From: JADKIH01 sp031385005
GTDB lineage: Bacteria > Bacteroidota > Bacteroidia > AKYH767-A > 2013-40CM-41-45
Length of the DNA stretch: 64,000 bases
Reading direction: 5' to 3'
Assembly (NCBI GenBank): GCA_031385005.1
Contig: JANNBB010000051.1
Span: 166,854-230,853, forward strand
Every line of letters begins with the position of its first letter. Positions within the stretch are counted from its first letter, which is position 1. Below, piece after piece: positions 9,681 through 19,320 of this stretch. The notes under the pieces were generated by a model. That model searched no databases, was not told the origin of the DNA, and saw only the letters and a program-made list of their open reading frames with translations. Position numbers and translations under genes: made by a program.

Positions 9681-11813
9681 ATGAAAAGCAAATCAAAGCC
9701 AAGATCAAAAATTGTAACTGAACAATCTCGATTAGCTCCGAATACAGGAATTTCTCCGGATAAATTATCGTTAATTATGGCCCTATTATGCGCCATTTTT
9801 GGATTCGTACTTTATATTAACACCTTAGGACACGATTATGCAATTGATGATGATACAGTCATTCAGAAAAACACTATTGTAACCAAAGGCGTTTCGGCAA
9901 TACCGGAAATTTTTACTAGCGGATACAGAAAAGGGTTTTGGGATAGAGATGAAGCCATGTATCGACCGTTGTCGCTGGCCATGTTTGCGGTTGAATATCA
10001 ACTTGCGCCTGAAAAGCCCTGGTTAAATCATTTCGTAAATATTCTTCTATATTCCTTAACCGGATTTATACTTTTTTACACATTACGAATAATCCTTTCA
10101 ACGTATAATATTTTAATTCCACTCTTTGCCACTTTACTATTTATTGCTCACCCTATACATACAGAAGTCGTTGCCAATATTAAAAGCAGAGACGAACTGC
10201 TTGCCTTTCTTTTCATAATCCTATCTCTGTACTTTTTATTTATGTACCAAAAAAATGAAAAAAAGAACAATGGACTTCTATTTTTGAGCACGACTTCTTT
10301 CTTATTAGCACTATTGTCTAAAGAAAGTGCAATTACTGTTCTTGCGGTCTATCCATTTGCATTGTATTTTTTTTCAACTAATAAATCAAAAGAAATTTTT
10401 AAATTATCGTTATTATTTATTTTACCGTTAATTGCATATTTCCTTTTGCGCTTTCATGCAATTGGAACTATATCGAATTTGCCCGATATATTACCAATTA
10501 ACAACTCGTTAATAACTGCGAATAGTTTTACTGAGAGAATCGCTACTGCCATTTTTATACTTGGCAAATATCTTGGTCTATTAATCTTTCCACATCCGTT
10601 GTCTTTTGATTATTCATTAAAACAAATACCTAATGTTTCTTTTAATAATGTCCAGGTAATTTTTACAATTACTGTGTTTATATCCCTTATATATTATTCA
10701 ATAAAAAACTTTAAAAATAAAAACTTAATTGGCTTTTGTGTATTCTTTTTCCTGATTACGATTTCTCTTGTATCAAATTTGATAATTTTAATTGAATCAA
10801 CTATGGCAGAACGCTTTCTTTATACGAGCTCACTGGCGTTTTCTCTTGCTTTGTCGTATTTGCTTGTAACTAAAATGGAAAATGTGTTAAAAACTAAAAA
10901 TAATTTGAATATTAATTTTATTCTCAAAAAAAATAAAACAGTTTCCTTAACTATGATTTTAATTCTGACTTTGTATTCAATTAAAACGATAGGTAGAAAT
11001 AGTTGTTGGAAGGATAACCTTACTTTATTACAACAAGACATTAAAACTTGTCCGAATAGTTGCAGAATTCTTTTTTCCTACGGAGGAACATTGCTTTTCA
11101 CTAAAGCACTAAAAGAAAAAAATGAGTTAAAGAAAGATCAGTTGCTAAACGATGCTATTTCCAAATTAGAAAAAGGTAATTCTATTTTACAGACTTTTCC
11201 CGATTCGTATCTACACCTGGGACTCGCCTATACAGAAAAGAAAAACTATTCCAAAGCCGTAGCAAATTTTGAAGCAGCTAAATCAATTAAGAAATGGGTT
11301 GAACCGGATTTTTTTGTTTCTTCCGGATTAGCTTATCATCTTGCAGGACAATGTGAAAAAGCTGTCGCAGATTTTAAAAAAGCAATTGAATTAGATCCGA
11401 AGAAAGAAGAAGCATATGGCAATTGGGGGCTTTGCCTCATTGAGTCAAATAAACTTGAAGAATCGATCGAGAAATTGAATTTTGCAACTCAACTTTCTCC
11501 TAATTATGCAACTGCCTGGTACAATTTAGGCAATGCCTATGCCAGATTGAATTTATTTAATGAAGCAATAAAATATTACAAAACGGCCGTTTCAATAGAC
11601 CCAAATTACATCGATGCGCTGATAAATATTGGCAACTGTTATGGCGCTTCACAAAATTCGAGAGAGGCCATTACATATTATGAAAAAGTGCTGTCACTAG
11701 ACCCCTTTAATAAAAATGCGCTAACAAATATTACAACTTCCTATAAATTATTAGGTGAAGAAAAAAAAGCAGAAGAATATTCTAAATTAATAAGAAACGA
11801 TTTAATGAAATAA
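9681..11813 (+). CDS. Multi-spanning membrane protein with C-terminal TPR repeats (TMTC/GT-C-like), paralogue 1
   Basis: 710 residues. The first ~440 hold about ten hydrophobic helices, starting at residue ~30. The first extracytoplasmic loop has HDYAIDDD followed by RDEAMYRPLS and, later, HPIHTEVVANIKSRDELLA. This layout resembles TMTC/DUF1736 and GT-C O-mannosyltransferase-like proteins. Residues ~490-705 are TPR repeats (SYLHLGLAYTEKKNYSKAVANF, then AIELDPKKEEAYGNWG). The acidic loop could be a GT-C catalytic site, so transfer of a sugar from a lipid carrier to exported proteins is possible but unproven. A close paralogue is encoded at 14881-16899. Confidence 0.85.
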   Translation: MKSKSKPRSKIVTEQSRLAPNTGISPDKLSLIMALLCAIFGFVLYINTLGHDYAIDDDTVIQKNTIVTKGVSAIPEIFTSGYRKGFWDRDEAMYRPLSLAMFAVEYQLAPEKPWLNHFVNILLYSLTGFILFYTLRIILSTYNILIPLFATLLFIAHPIHTEVVANIKSRDELLAFLFIILSLYFLFMYQKNEKKNNGLLFLSTTSFLLALLSKESAITVLAVYPFALYFFSTNKSKEIFKLSLLFILPLIAYFLLRFHAIGTISNLPDILPINNSLITANSFTERIATAIFILGKYLGLLIFPHPLSFDYSLKQIPNVSFNNVQVIFTITVFISLIYYSIKNFKNKNLIGFCVFFFLITISLVSNLIILIESTMAERFLYTSSLAFSLALSYLLVTKMENVLKTKNNLNINFILKKNKTVSLTMILILTLYSIKTIGRNSCWKDNLTLLQQDIKTCPNSCRILFSYGGTLLFTKALKEKNELKKDQLLNDAISKLEKGNSILQTFPDSYLHLGLAYTEKKNYSKAVANFEAAKSIKKWVEPDFFVSSGLAYHLAGQCEKAVADFKKAIELDPKKEEAYGNWGLCLIESNKLEESIEKLNFATQLSPNYATAWYNLGNAYARLNLFNEAIKYYKTAVSIDPNYIDALINIGNCYGASQNSREAITYYEKVLSLDPFNKNALTNITTSYKLLGEEKKAEEYSKLIRNDLMK

Positions 11814-11825
11814 CGAAATTAGTTA

Positions 11826-11833
11826 TATATTTG
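11826..11833 (+). promoter_or_regulatory. Putative -7 box for response regulator gene
   Basis: TATATTTG fits TAnnTTTG exactly and lies 24 bases before the ATG at 11857. TTTA at about 11801 is a weak candidate for the -33 element. This suggests the regulator has its own promoter although it follows the membrane-TPR gene by only 43 bases. Confidence 0.45.
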
Positions 11834-11856
11834 AACTTTAATAAAATTTCCCGAGA

Positions 11857-12312
11857 ATGACTTCGATAAAACTATCCTTCAACGTTCCTAAGCCAAAAAA
11901 AATAACTACTGTTTACATTATTGAAGACAACGATTTTGAGCGCAACATGCTTGTCGATTTTTTTGAAAAATACCCGAATATTACAGTAACAGGTTTTTCA
12001 AACGGCGATGAATGCATAAAAAATATTGTTATTTCTAAATCATCACCCAATCTGATTTTATTGGATTACTTTCTGGATTCTACGGTATCAACTTCGAAAG
12101 ACGGACTTGAAATTCTTGCAAAGCTAAAAGAGCTAAGTCCGGCTTCAGATTTTATCATGTATACTTCAATTGACAATGAAAGAATAATAGAACTTGCGAG
12201 GAAAAAAGGAATAATCGGTTATGTCATTAAAGGAGAAAAGAGTTATGAAAACCTGGATTCTGTTCTTCGCAGCAATTATTCCTTCGAAGAATCTGAAGAG
12301 AAAGAGGAGTGA
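11857..12312 (+). CDS. Stand-alone response regulator (CheY-like receiver domain)
   Basis: 151 residues: one receiver domain (about 17-140) with no DNA-binding or enzymatic output domain. The acidic pocket is E23/D24, the likely phosphorylated aspartate is D70 (LILLDYF), the switch Thr/Ser is at 103-104 (IMYTS) and the conserved lysine is K125 (YVIKGE). No histidine kinase is encoded nearby, so its partner is elsewhere. Stand-alone receivers act by protein binding or as relay intermediates. Its position between two TMTC-like paralogues may be incidental. Confidence 0.9.
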   Translation: MTSIKLSFNVPKPKKITTVYIIEDNDFERNMLVDFFEKYPNITVTGFSNGDECIKNIVISKSSPNLILLDYFLDSTVSTSKDGLEILAKLKELSPASDFIMYTSIDNERIIELARKKGIIGYVIKGEKSYENLDSVLRSNYSFEESEEKEE

Positions 12313-12445
12313 TTTTTAAAACAGTTTCTATAATTTCAACAATTCTTTGAATTCCTTTCGCTTTTGCCCAAAAGATCGTTCGACGGCTGTTACTAACTTT
12401 TTCCTATGCCTGTTTAATTAAAAATGAATTGCATTAATTTCAATT

Positions 12446-14149
12446 ATGAAAATAAATGCATTAATCGTAATTCTCCTTTTCTCCATATTCTCAATGAATG
12501 CTCAATCGATATTTCAGCATGGGTATGGAAACAACAGAAATGAGCGTTGTCAATCCGCCTTTTCAACTCATGATGGTGGATTTCTTCTAAATGGTGCTAC
12601 TACATCATTTGGTGGCGGGGACGTAGATGCACTAATTATTAAAACAGATGCTCAGGGAAATATACAATGGTCGCAGTCGTGCGGAACAGCTTCTAATGAA
12701 ATCCCTTATTTTGCAACCGAAACATATGATAATAAATTTGTTTTTATCGGAACAACAGATGCCCTTCCCGGCAGTACAATTAATAATGTCTTATTATTTA
12801 AAACCGATTCAATTGGTAATTTCCTCTGGGCAAAATCTTTTGGAGGACTTAATCATGAAACAGGGTTAAACATAATTGAACTTCCGGATCATGGATATGG
12901 TTTAATCGGAACTACAGAAAGTTACGGCGCCGGCTCGGCGGATATTTATTTTATCAGAACCGATGTAAATGGTGATACTCTATTCACAAAAGTTTATGGA
13001 ACGGTTGATAATGAAAAGGGAACATCCTTTTCCACAACTACTGATGGCGGTTTTATCATTTGCGGCAAAAGCTCTTCGATGATAAGCGGAACACTTGTTT
13101 ACAAAGCCATACTTATGCGAATAGATTCTTCCGGAAATCAGGTTTGGACAAAATTGTTTGGAGATACATTGTTTCAGGAAGCACAATCAGTAGCACAAAC
13201 TAACGATGGCGGTTATATTGTTTGCGGCTCACGTGATTTTACAGCATCCGGTAATTACGATATACTACTTTTCAAGACCGATAGTATGGGTAATATTCAA
13301 TGGTCAAAAACTTACGGTGGAAATAAAGGTGATGCAAGCTATACGGTAAATCTAAATACGGATGGCAAGTATGTTTTATCCGGATATACCAATAGCATGG
13401 GTTATGGGCATGCATTTAAATTCGCACATGAAAATGGATTTGTGAATAATGAGCTTACAAGAGAGATTATTAACAATACAAACTATCAATTGGGAAACGA
13501 TAGCACGAATATTTTTTTAATGAAGACAGATGCTTCCGGAGATACCATCTGGACAAGAACTTATGGAGATAGTTTACAAGAAGAAGCATTTCTTAGTCAT
13601 ATTACTTCTGATGGCGGCTATATGCTTTCCGGATTCAGTGATTATCACAATGCGGACAGTTCTCAAATGTTGATAATAAAAACAGACAGTTTAGGCTTTA
13701 GTGGTTGTTATGAATTCACTTCTCATCCTATTATCGTAAGCAATCTGTTAGTAGAATCCAATATCACCTATTCTCAAGCTTCAGGAATGGATGTTACCAC
13801 GCTGATGCTTCCGACAACAAACAGAATTATTTCTGATTCGACTTATTGTCTTTTGACAACAGGGGTAAAAAATATTTCGTATTTAAATTCTGTCAAACTT
13901 TTTCCTAATCCAACGAGCGGAAAACTATTCATAGTCGGAATTTCATCTGATTGGTTACATACCAATCGCTCCAACAAAAATTCAATCAGTATATTTAATT
14001 TGCTTGGGGAAAAATCAAATGTAACTTTTTCATTAGACAAAGTCAGAAATGAGATTGAATTAAATGTTTCCACTCTACAACCGGGAATGTATCTTGTTGA
14101 AATAAGAACAGAAAAAGATAAAATTGTACGGAAATTTATAAAAGAATAG
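12446..14149 (+). CDS. T9SS type A secreted beta-propeller-like repeat protein
   Basis: 567 residues with a signal peptide at 1-19 (SMNAQ). Residues ~20-420 contain repeating units of the form DGGF-LLNG, ALIIKTDAQGNIQWSQ, LLFKTDSMGNIQWSKTYGG. This pattern is common in predicted propeller proteins of Bacteroidota. The C-terminal ~80 residues (LFPNPTSGKL ... GMYLVEI ... KFIKE) are a type A sorting domain. Function is probably structural or adhesive; no catalytic motif is seen. A bidirectional terminator follows. The protein encoded at 17785-19320 has the same architecture. Confidence 0.88.
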   Translation: MKINALIVILLFSIFSMNAQSIFQHGYGNNRNERCQSAFSTHDGGFLLNGATTSFGGGDVDALIIKTDAQGNIQWSQSCGTASNEIPYFATETYDNKFVFIGTTDALPGSTINNVLLFKTDSIGNFLWAKSFGGLNHETGLNIIELPDHGYGLIGTTESYGAGSADIYFIRTDVNGDTLFTKVYGTVDNEKGTSFSTTTDGGFIICGKSSSMISGTLVYKAILMRIDSSGNQVWTKLFGDTLFQEAQSVAQTNDGGYIVCGSRDFTASGNYDILLFKTDSMGNIQWSKTYGGNKGDASYTVNLNTDGKYVLSGYTNSMGYGHAFKFAHENGFVNNELTREIINNTNYQLGNDSTNIFLMKTDASGDTIWTRTYGDSLQEEAFLSHITSDGGYMLSGFSDYHNADSSQMLIIKTDSLGFSGCYEFTSHPIIVSNLLVESNITYSQASGMDVTTLMLPTTNRIISDSTYCLLTTGVKNISYLNSVKLFPNPTSGKLFIVGISSDWLHTNRSNKNSISIFNLLGEKSNVTFSLDKVRNEIELNVSTLQPGMYLVEIRTEKDKIVRKFIKE

Positions 14150-14249
14150 TTGGGGGTGACCGGCTTTCCAATTGCACTTGAAAATAGAATTTAAAAATTA
14201 AACAACTTATATAACCACCCCTTTAGGTTATCACAATTCTTATAATAAA

Positions 14250-14282
14250 ACACCTGAGTACAATATTTTAGTACTCAGGTGT
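14250..14282. terminator. Bidirectional intrinsic terminator between convergent genes
   Basis: ACACCTGAGTAC (14250-14261) and GTACTCAGGTGT (14271-14282) form a perfect 12-bp stem with a 9-base loop. It lies in the 155-base gap between convergent genes ending at 14149 and 14305, with A/T-rich flanks on both sides. Confidence 0.8.
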
Positions 14283-14304
14283 ATTAAATTAATCGTAAAA
14301 TTAT

Positions 14305-14745
14305 TTATTTATAAATTACTTCTCTCACAGTCTTACTACCATAAATATCTCGCATATTTATTCTTGATGCATTAATAGTTTTCATGGCATCATCACCACC
14401 AAGGACACTTTTACGTATAGCATCCCATTTTTCATCATTTCCGTCCATGGCAGCCAGGTTTTTATATTCAATCATTAGCATGATATCCCAATCTTCCGGA
14501 GAAGAGGCTCTGCCGTCCAGAATTTTATAAGAAACTACAATTCCCTGTTTGATCGCCTCATCCTGCATAGCCTTCCAGGTTGTCTTCAAGCTGTTTAAGT
14601 AATCAACCGTCATATTCGGCTTAACTTTTATAAAAGAGACATCCCAGGCAGATCCACTTTTATAGGTTTTAGTTTGTGCTAATGAAATAGCACAATTAAA
14701 AAAAATAATTAGTGCAATAAATGCAAGAAAGATTTTTGCTTTCAT
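14305..14745 (-). CDS. Small secreted protein, possible dimeric alpha/beta-barrel fold
   Basis: 146 residues with a signal peptide (about 1-23, ending SLAQ). The mature part has alternating strand and helix: AWDVSFIKVKPNM, a helix YLNSLKTTWKAMQDEAIKQG, then VVSYKILDG and WDIMLMIEYKN. This resembles the ferredoxin-like alpha/beta barrels of NIPSNAP or antibiotic-monooxygenase type, but no active-site residues can be named. It is transcribed convergently with the upstream T9SS gene and divergently from the second TMTC-like gene. Its leader contains a 10-bp inverted repeat. Confidence 0.75.
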   Translation of the reverse strand: MKAKIFLAFIALIIFFNCAISLAQTKTYKSGSAWDVSFIKVKPNMTVDYLNSLKTTWKAMQDEAIKQGIVVSYKILDGRASSPEDWDIMLMIEYKNLAAMDGNDEKWDAIRKSVLGGDDAMKTINASRINMRDIYGSKTVREVIYK

Positions 14746-14761
14746 AGTTTTTTGTTTTTAG

Positions 14762-14785
14762 ATTTTGTATCCAATGATACAAAAT
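14762..14785. promoter_or_regulatory. 10-bp inverted repeat in leader of the small secreted-protein gene
   Basis: ATTTTGTATC and GATACAAAAT are exact reverse complements separated by CAAT. The repeat ends 17 bases upstream of the minus-strand start codon at 14745, where a regulator could cover the promoter. It may equally be a small RNA hairpin. Confidence 0.5.
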
Positions 14786-14837
14786 TTCTTTGATTACTTG
14801 GCGTCTTATTCAAATAAATAATAATTTTTCGAAATTG

Positions 14838-14866
14838 AATAATTATGAAAAATATTCATAATTATT
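14838..14866. promoter_or_regulatory. 12-bp inverted repeat just upstream of the second TMTC-like gene
   Basis: AATAATTATGAA (14838-14849) and TTCATAATTATT (14855-14866) are exact reverse complements with a 5-base spacer, ending 14 bases before the ATG at 14881. The spacing and length suit a dimeric regulator's operator. Low sequence complexity is a caution. Confidence 0.5.
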
Positions 14867-14880
14867 TGCATATTTGATTC

Positions 14881-16899
14881 ATGAAAGCCAATAAATTAAA
14901 GAAACAAAATGACTTTAAAAAAGGAAAAGTCAACCTATATAATTCTTCGAAGTTGAGCTTTACCCTCGGACTTATTTGCGCAGCATTTGCCTTCTTACTT
15001 TATTCAAATACGCTAAATCACGAATATGCTTTCGACGATTATCCGACCATATATGGTAATCAGCTAACCATGGCCGGCGTTGAATCGATTCCCACTCTTT
15101 TTAAAACTGCCTATTGGTTTGGTCTCGATGGAAAAAACGATTGGTTATACAGACCACTCTCCATGGCGATGTTTGCATTGGAATGGGAAATTGCTCCAAA
15201 TACTCCGGCATTGGGACATTGGATCAATGTTTTGTTATATGCTTTAACAGGGTTTTTCCTTTTCAAATTTTTAAAAGATCTTTTTATAAACAATTCAACT
15301 CTACTTTCATTCGCTGTTACACTTCTATGGATTGCCCATCCCACACATACGGAAGTTGTTGCCAATATTAAAAGTCGTGATGAAATTCTTGCATTTTTAT
15401 TTTGCATACTGAGTATGCATCAGGCACTGAAGTTTATTTTCAATAACAACAAACCTCATCTCATTTTTACTGCTGTTTTTTATTTTCTCGCTTTACTTTC
15501 CAAAGAAACTCCGATAACGGTTTTGGTTATTTTGCCACTTACCTTATATGTTTTCACCCATTCAACCTTCAAGAAGATTGTTATCAGTTTGATCCCATTA
15601 TGTATTAGCGCGGCTGTTTATCTGATAATACGGGGCGCTGTACTTACGTCTCAAATAGGAGACCCTGATATTCCATTAATTGACAATACACTTGTTGCAG
15701 CGACTGATTTTATGCACAGGCAGGCAACTGCATTTTATATACTCGGATTTTACATCAAACTTTTATTTTTTCCTTCGCCTCTCAGTAGCGACTATTCTTA
15801 TAAAGCATTTGATATCGTTGGATTCGATAATCTGGTCGCCATTTTTTCCCTTCTCTTTTATATAGCAATCGCAGTTTATGCAATCCTAAGAATATACAAA
15901 AAAGATCCGGTCGCTTATGGTGTATTGTTTTATTTAATTGTAATTGCTCTCGTATCAAACGTTTTATTTCTTACCCGATCGACAGCAGCCGATCGTTTTC
16001 TTTATATGCCTTCGTTGGGGTTCTGCTTGGTTATAGTTCTTTTAATCTCCAGATTAATCAAAATTGATCTTTCAAAAAAAACTGATTTTTTATCATTCAG
16101 CAATATACTTTCCTATAATAAATCTTTTACCTATATCATTTGTTTTCTATTATTGGTAGCTTCCATAAAAACTATCGCGCGCAACCCTGATTGGAAAAAT
16201 GATACGACTATTTTCTCAACAGATATAAATCATGCCCCTAAAAGTGCGCGACTTCATTTCCTACACGCTAATCATATTTTACATGACATTAAGGAAGGAA
16301 AAATAGTACAAGAAAATATAGAACCGAAGTTCAATGAATCTATTAAACACTTGAATATTGCCATCGAACTTAATCCGAAATACAGAGCCGCAATAATGGT
16401 GCTTGCAGATACATATGCTAACAAAAATAATTTTCCCGAAGCAATGAAATGGTACAATGTTGCCATTGAAAATGAGCCCCAATATTCGAATGCATACGGT
16501 AGTATTGGAGCATTGTTTTTTAAAAAACAAATGTACGATACTGCGGTTTTCTATTTACAAAAAGCTATTCAGCTCGACTCTTCTAATTCAGAAGCATATA
16601 ATAATTTGGGTTCTAGTTATTTCGGCAAAACGGAATATGAGAAGGCCGTTGCTTCGTTTAGCAAAGCTGTTGAATTGAATCCAAGATATGTTGATGCAAT
16701 AAAAAATCTGGGTAGTTCTTATGGTATGTTAAAACAATACGATAATTCAATCTTTTATTTTTTGAAGGCCTTGGAAATTCAACCGAATAATTCTGAAGTG
16801 AATCAATATCTAGGATTAACCTATCAATTTAAAGGGGATATGCAGAATGCCAATTATTATTTTCAAAGAGCACAAGGATTAACAAATACTTCCAAATAA
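14881..16899 (+). CDS. Multi-spanning membrane protein with C-terminal TPR repeats (TMTC/GT-C-like), paralogue 2
   Basis: 672 residues with the same plan as the protein at 9681-11813: roughly ten membrane helices in the first ~430 residues, then TPRs at about 470-665. Conserved stretches shared with the paralogue include YAFDDYPTIYGNQ, WLYRPLSMAMFALEW and HPTHTEVVANIKSRDEILAFL. The acidic first loop resembles GT-C transferases. TPR units such as EAYNNLGSSYFGKTEYEKAV are canonical. The two copies probably arose by duplication in this lineage. Substrate unknown. Confidence 0.85.
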   Translation: MKANKLKKQNDFKKGKVNLYNSSKLSFTLGLICAAFAFLLYSNTLNHEYAFDDYPTIYGNQLTMAGVESIPTLFKTAYWFGLDGKNDWLYRPLSMAMFALEWEIAPNTPALGHWINVLLYALTGFFLFKFLKDLFINNSTLLSFAVTLLWIAHPTHTEVVANIKSRDEILAFLFCILSMHQALKFIFNNNKPHLIFTAVFYFLALLSKETPITVLVILPLTLYVFTHSTFKKIVISLIPLCISAAVYLIIRGAVLTSQIGDPDIPLIDNTLVAATDFMHRQATAFYILGFYIKLLFFPSPLSSDYSYKAFDIVGFDNLVAIFSLLFYIAIAVYAILRIYKKDPVAYGVLFYLIVIALVSNVLFLTRSTAADRFLYMPSLGFCLVIVLLISRLIKIDLSKKTDFLSFSNILSYNKSFTYIICFLLLVASIKTIARNPDWKNDTTIFSTDINHAPKSARLHFLHANHILHDIKEGKIVQENIEPKFNESIKHLNIAIELNPKYRAAIMVLADTYANKNNFPEAMKWYNVAIENEPQYSNAYGSIGALFFKKQMYDTAVFYLQKAIQLDSSNSEAYNNLGSSYFGKTEYEKAVASFSKAVELNPRYVDAIKNLGSSYGMLKQYDNSIFYFLKALEIQPNNSEVNQYLGLTYQFKGDMQNANYYFQRAQGLTNTSK

Positions 16900-16917
16900 T
16901 ATTAAAAGGAATACAGA

Positions 16918-17280
16918 TTACTTCTTCTTACAGCATTCATCTAACTTAGAATAAGCATCAGGGTCGGCTTTTACATCATCCGCATCAAATCCATATTTCG
17001 AAATTGTCTTTCTGATTTCCTCCGGTGATGTTTTCTTTGGATTATATGTTACGGAAATCGTCATACTTTTTTCATCGAGCTTGACCAATTTAATTCCTTT
17101 ACTAAACCCAAGGTCTTTTTCAATTTTGTCCCCGCAACTACTACATTCTTTACAATGGTCGCAGTAAATGGTAGTCTTAACGACTATCGTTTCAGAATTT
17201 TTAGAAGTAAATGAATAAAGCATTAGGCATGCAAATGCAATTACAAACGAATAGCTTAGTTTTTTAAATTTTGATTTCAT
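16918..17280 (-). CDS. Heavy-metal-associated (HMA-like) exported protein with extra cysteines
   Basis: 120 residues. A hydrophobic N-terminal segment (about 8-24) suggests export or membrane anchoring. The rest is an HMA-like ferredoxin fold: VVKTTIYCDHC, then KGIKLVKLDEKSMTISVTYNPKKTSPEEIRKTISKYGFDADDVKADPDAY, a Bacteroidota HMA variant. Cysteines fall every third residue (C40, C43, C46, C49) in place of the usual single CxxC, and a CC pair (116-117) ends the chain. Metal binding (Cu, Hg or similar) is likely; a partner transporter is not encoded nearby. It is convergent with the upstream membrane-TPR gene, 18 bases apart. Confidence 0.8.
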   Translation of the reverse strand: MKSKFKKLSYSFVIAFACLMLYSFTSKNSETIVVKTTIYCDHCKECSSCGDKIEKDLGFSKGIKLVKLDEKSMTISVTYNPKKTSPEEIRKTISKYGFDADDVKADPDAYSKLDECCKKK

Positions 17281-17784
17281 ATATTGATTTTTTAGATTTA
17301 TTAATAGAATATGCTTTCAAATTTCGTAATAAAACAGACTTAAGCAAGTAATATGCTTAAAAACACGTGTTCAACTCACATTGCGTTTCCATTAATAAAT
17401 TATTCAGTGTGAATAACCTCGAAACAGGGCTTACAGGAATCATTATGACTATTTATTTACAAGAGGAATTGTGAGCTATCAATTTACTACACAAATAAAA
17501 ATTCATTGCCATCCCGGGGTATTAAGTTATTCATAAATGTACAATAATAAGTAATTCAATTAACCAATACTTTAATCATCTTTCGTGGAATCTATCAAGT
17601 ACCTTACTCAATAAAATAAATAATATTACATACGCAAAAAACTGAGTTTACACTCAAAGTGAAGAAATCTCAATTCCTCCATAGGTATTAAAGATTACCG
17701 AAACAATAACATTGAGGTTTCAAAAGTTACTTCAACCCCACCATATTATTAATTTGAACAAAAAATAAAAAAAATAATTCAGAA
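17281..17784. other. 504-base intergenic stretch, nothing recognised
   Basis: AT-rich sequence upstream of the HMA-like gene and downstream of the next minus-strand T9SS gene. I found no open frame, RNA gene, strong hairpin or copy of the dispersed repeats. It should contain the HMA-like gene's promoter. Confidence 0.5.
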
Positions 17785-19320
17785 TCAATGATTAATAACG
17801 ATCCTTCCTTTAAAAGTCTTTAAATGATTATTTAAAGTGTAAAAATAAACCCCATTTGAAATTTTACTAACATCAACTTCTGTTTCTTCCATTTTAATCT
17901 TACGTATATTGACCACTTTTCCAAATAAATCAAAGATTATTAACTCGTAATCATCTCCAGTGGTAATATTCAAATTCAACAATAATTTAGAATCTGTCGG
18001 TATTGGAGTTAAGCCAATAAAATTTTTATTTGTAGACTCTAATAAACTTAGAGTTGAGCAAACATAATGCCCATTATCAATAAGCGATGTAGGGTAATTG
18101 ACTGATTGATTATATATAGAAAGGGATGTTTCAGTAAAACTAAACGAAGCAATTGATACCGACTGTGAACTCGTATCTATAGAAATACTTTGTTCAAAAC
18201 ATCCAACCATGCCCAATGAGTCGGTTTTACCAAGATATCCAGTAGTTAGTGTTGGTACTCCAAAACCATTTGCTGTTCCGGAAAATGCAAAACCAGAATC
18301 ATTCATCACACAAACATTGCTAATGTATTCTGATGTAACACCTTCGTATTTAACAGACCATAGAATATTTCCTAATAGATCGGTTCTTACTAGAAATGCT
18401 CTTTGTGCAGGAAAATTTGGGCCATAGTTTCCGGTTAGAATAAAACCCTGATTGAATACTGCCTTTACATCTATTCCTTCAACATTATCACCGAAAGGAT
18501 CTGAATATATTTTATTCCATTCAAGATTTCCTACAGAATCTATTTTCAATAACGTTGTCTTTCTCTGCAAACCTTGTTCAAAATTGCTAGCCAAAATAAA
18601 TCCTGTATCAGGAGTCCGATCGACACTCAATATGTTTCTTACGTCAATACCATACAATTTACTCCATAATACATTTCCTGCTGTATCGAATTTGGCAACA
18701 AATGCCTTATTATTAAAAAAAGAGGAATCACTTACAGATCCAAAAATATAAAAACCATTTATGCCATCATCAATGACTCTGTCTAGTTGTCTAAAGTAAA
18801 TACTATAAGTAAATTTTTTGTTCCATAAAACAGATCCGTTAGAATCTACTTTCATTATAAATGCACCGTTAGAATTGGTACTTCCTGAATTTCCTGCAAT
18901 AATTAAAGAAGCATCAAGATTTCTATAAAAATCCCTTCCTCCAAAATTATCAGAACTATTATAACCAATAATTGATTGAAAGCTTCCGTTAAAGTCAGTC
19001 GCAACTAAAAACATTTTTACTCCGCCTCCATTAAAAAGTAAAAGATAACCTGTAGGAGTTGGCATCATATTTAATAGACTAAAATTAGAAGTCATGGAGA
19101 GTGCTTTACTAAAACTCAAATTACCAATTGAATCTACTTTTGAGAATAGTTCTTGCGAAGAAACAAAATTACTTCCTGCCATAAGCAAATTTCCATCAGG
19201 CGTTTTCTTTACTAAAAGCAATTGACCTCCATAGGTATCATGAATAGTCATATAATATGTGTTTTGCGAAAATGCATTTAAAATATAAAAACAAAAAATA
19301 AGTACAATTAATGCTTTCAT
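17785..19320 (-). CDS. T9SS type A secreted beta-propeller-like repeat protein
   Basis: 511 residues with a signal peptide (about 1-18). The body repeats units such as FIMKVDSNGSVLWNKKF, FVAKFDTAGNVLWSKLYG and LLKIDSVGNLEWNKIYS, the same pattern as the protein at 12446-14149. The C-terminal ~75 residues (LTPIPTDSKLLLNL ... GVYFYTL ... GRIVINH) form a type A sorting domain with P-I-P in place of the usual P-N-P. It is probably a surface-attached propeller scaffold. Confidence 0.88.
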   Translation of the reverse strand: MKALIVLIFCFYILNAFSQNTYYMTIHDTYGGQLLLVKKTPDGNLLMAGSNFVSSQELFSKVDSIGNLSFSKALSMTSNFSLLNMMPTPTGYLLLFNGGGVKMFLVATDFNGSFQSIIGYNSSDNFGGRDFYRNLDASLIIAGNSGSTNSNGAFIMKVDSNGSVLWNKKFTYSIYFRQLDRVIDDGINGFYIFGSVSDSSFFNNKAFVAKFDTAGNVLWSKLYGIDVRNILSVDRTPDTGFILASNFEQGLQRKTTLLKIDSVGNLEWNKIYSDPFGDNVEGIDVKAVFNQGFILTGNYGPNFPAQRAFLVRTDLLGNILWSVKYEGVTSEYISNVCVMNDSGFAFSGTANGFGVPTLTTGYLGKTDSLGMVGCFEQSISIDTSSQSVSIASFSFTETSLSIYNQSVNYPTSLIDNGHYVCSTLSLLESTNKNFIGLTPIPTDSKLLLNLNITTGDDYELIIFDLFGKVVNIRKIKMEETEVDVSKISNGVYFYTLNNHLKTFKGRIVINH

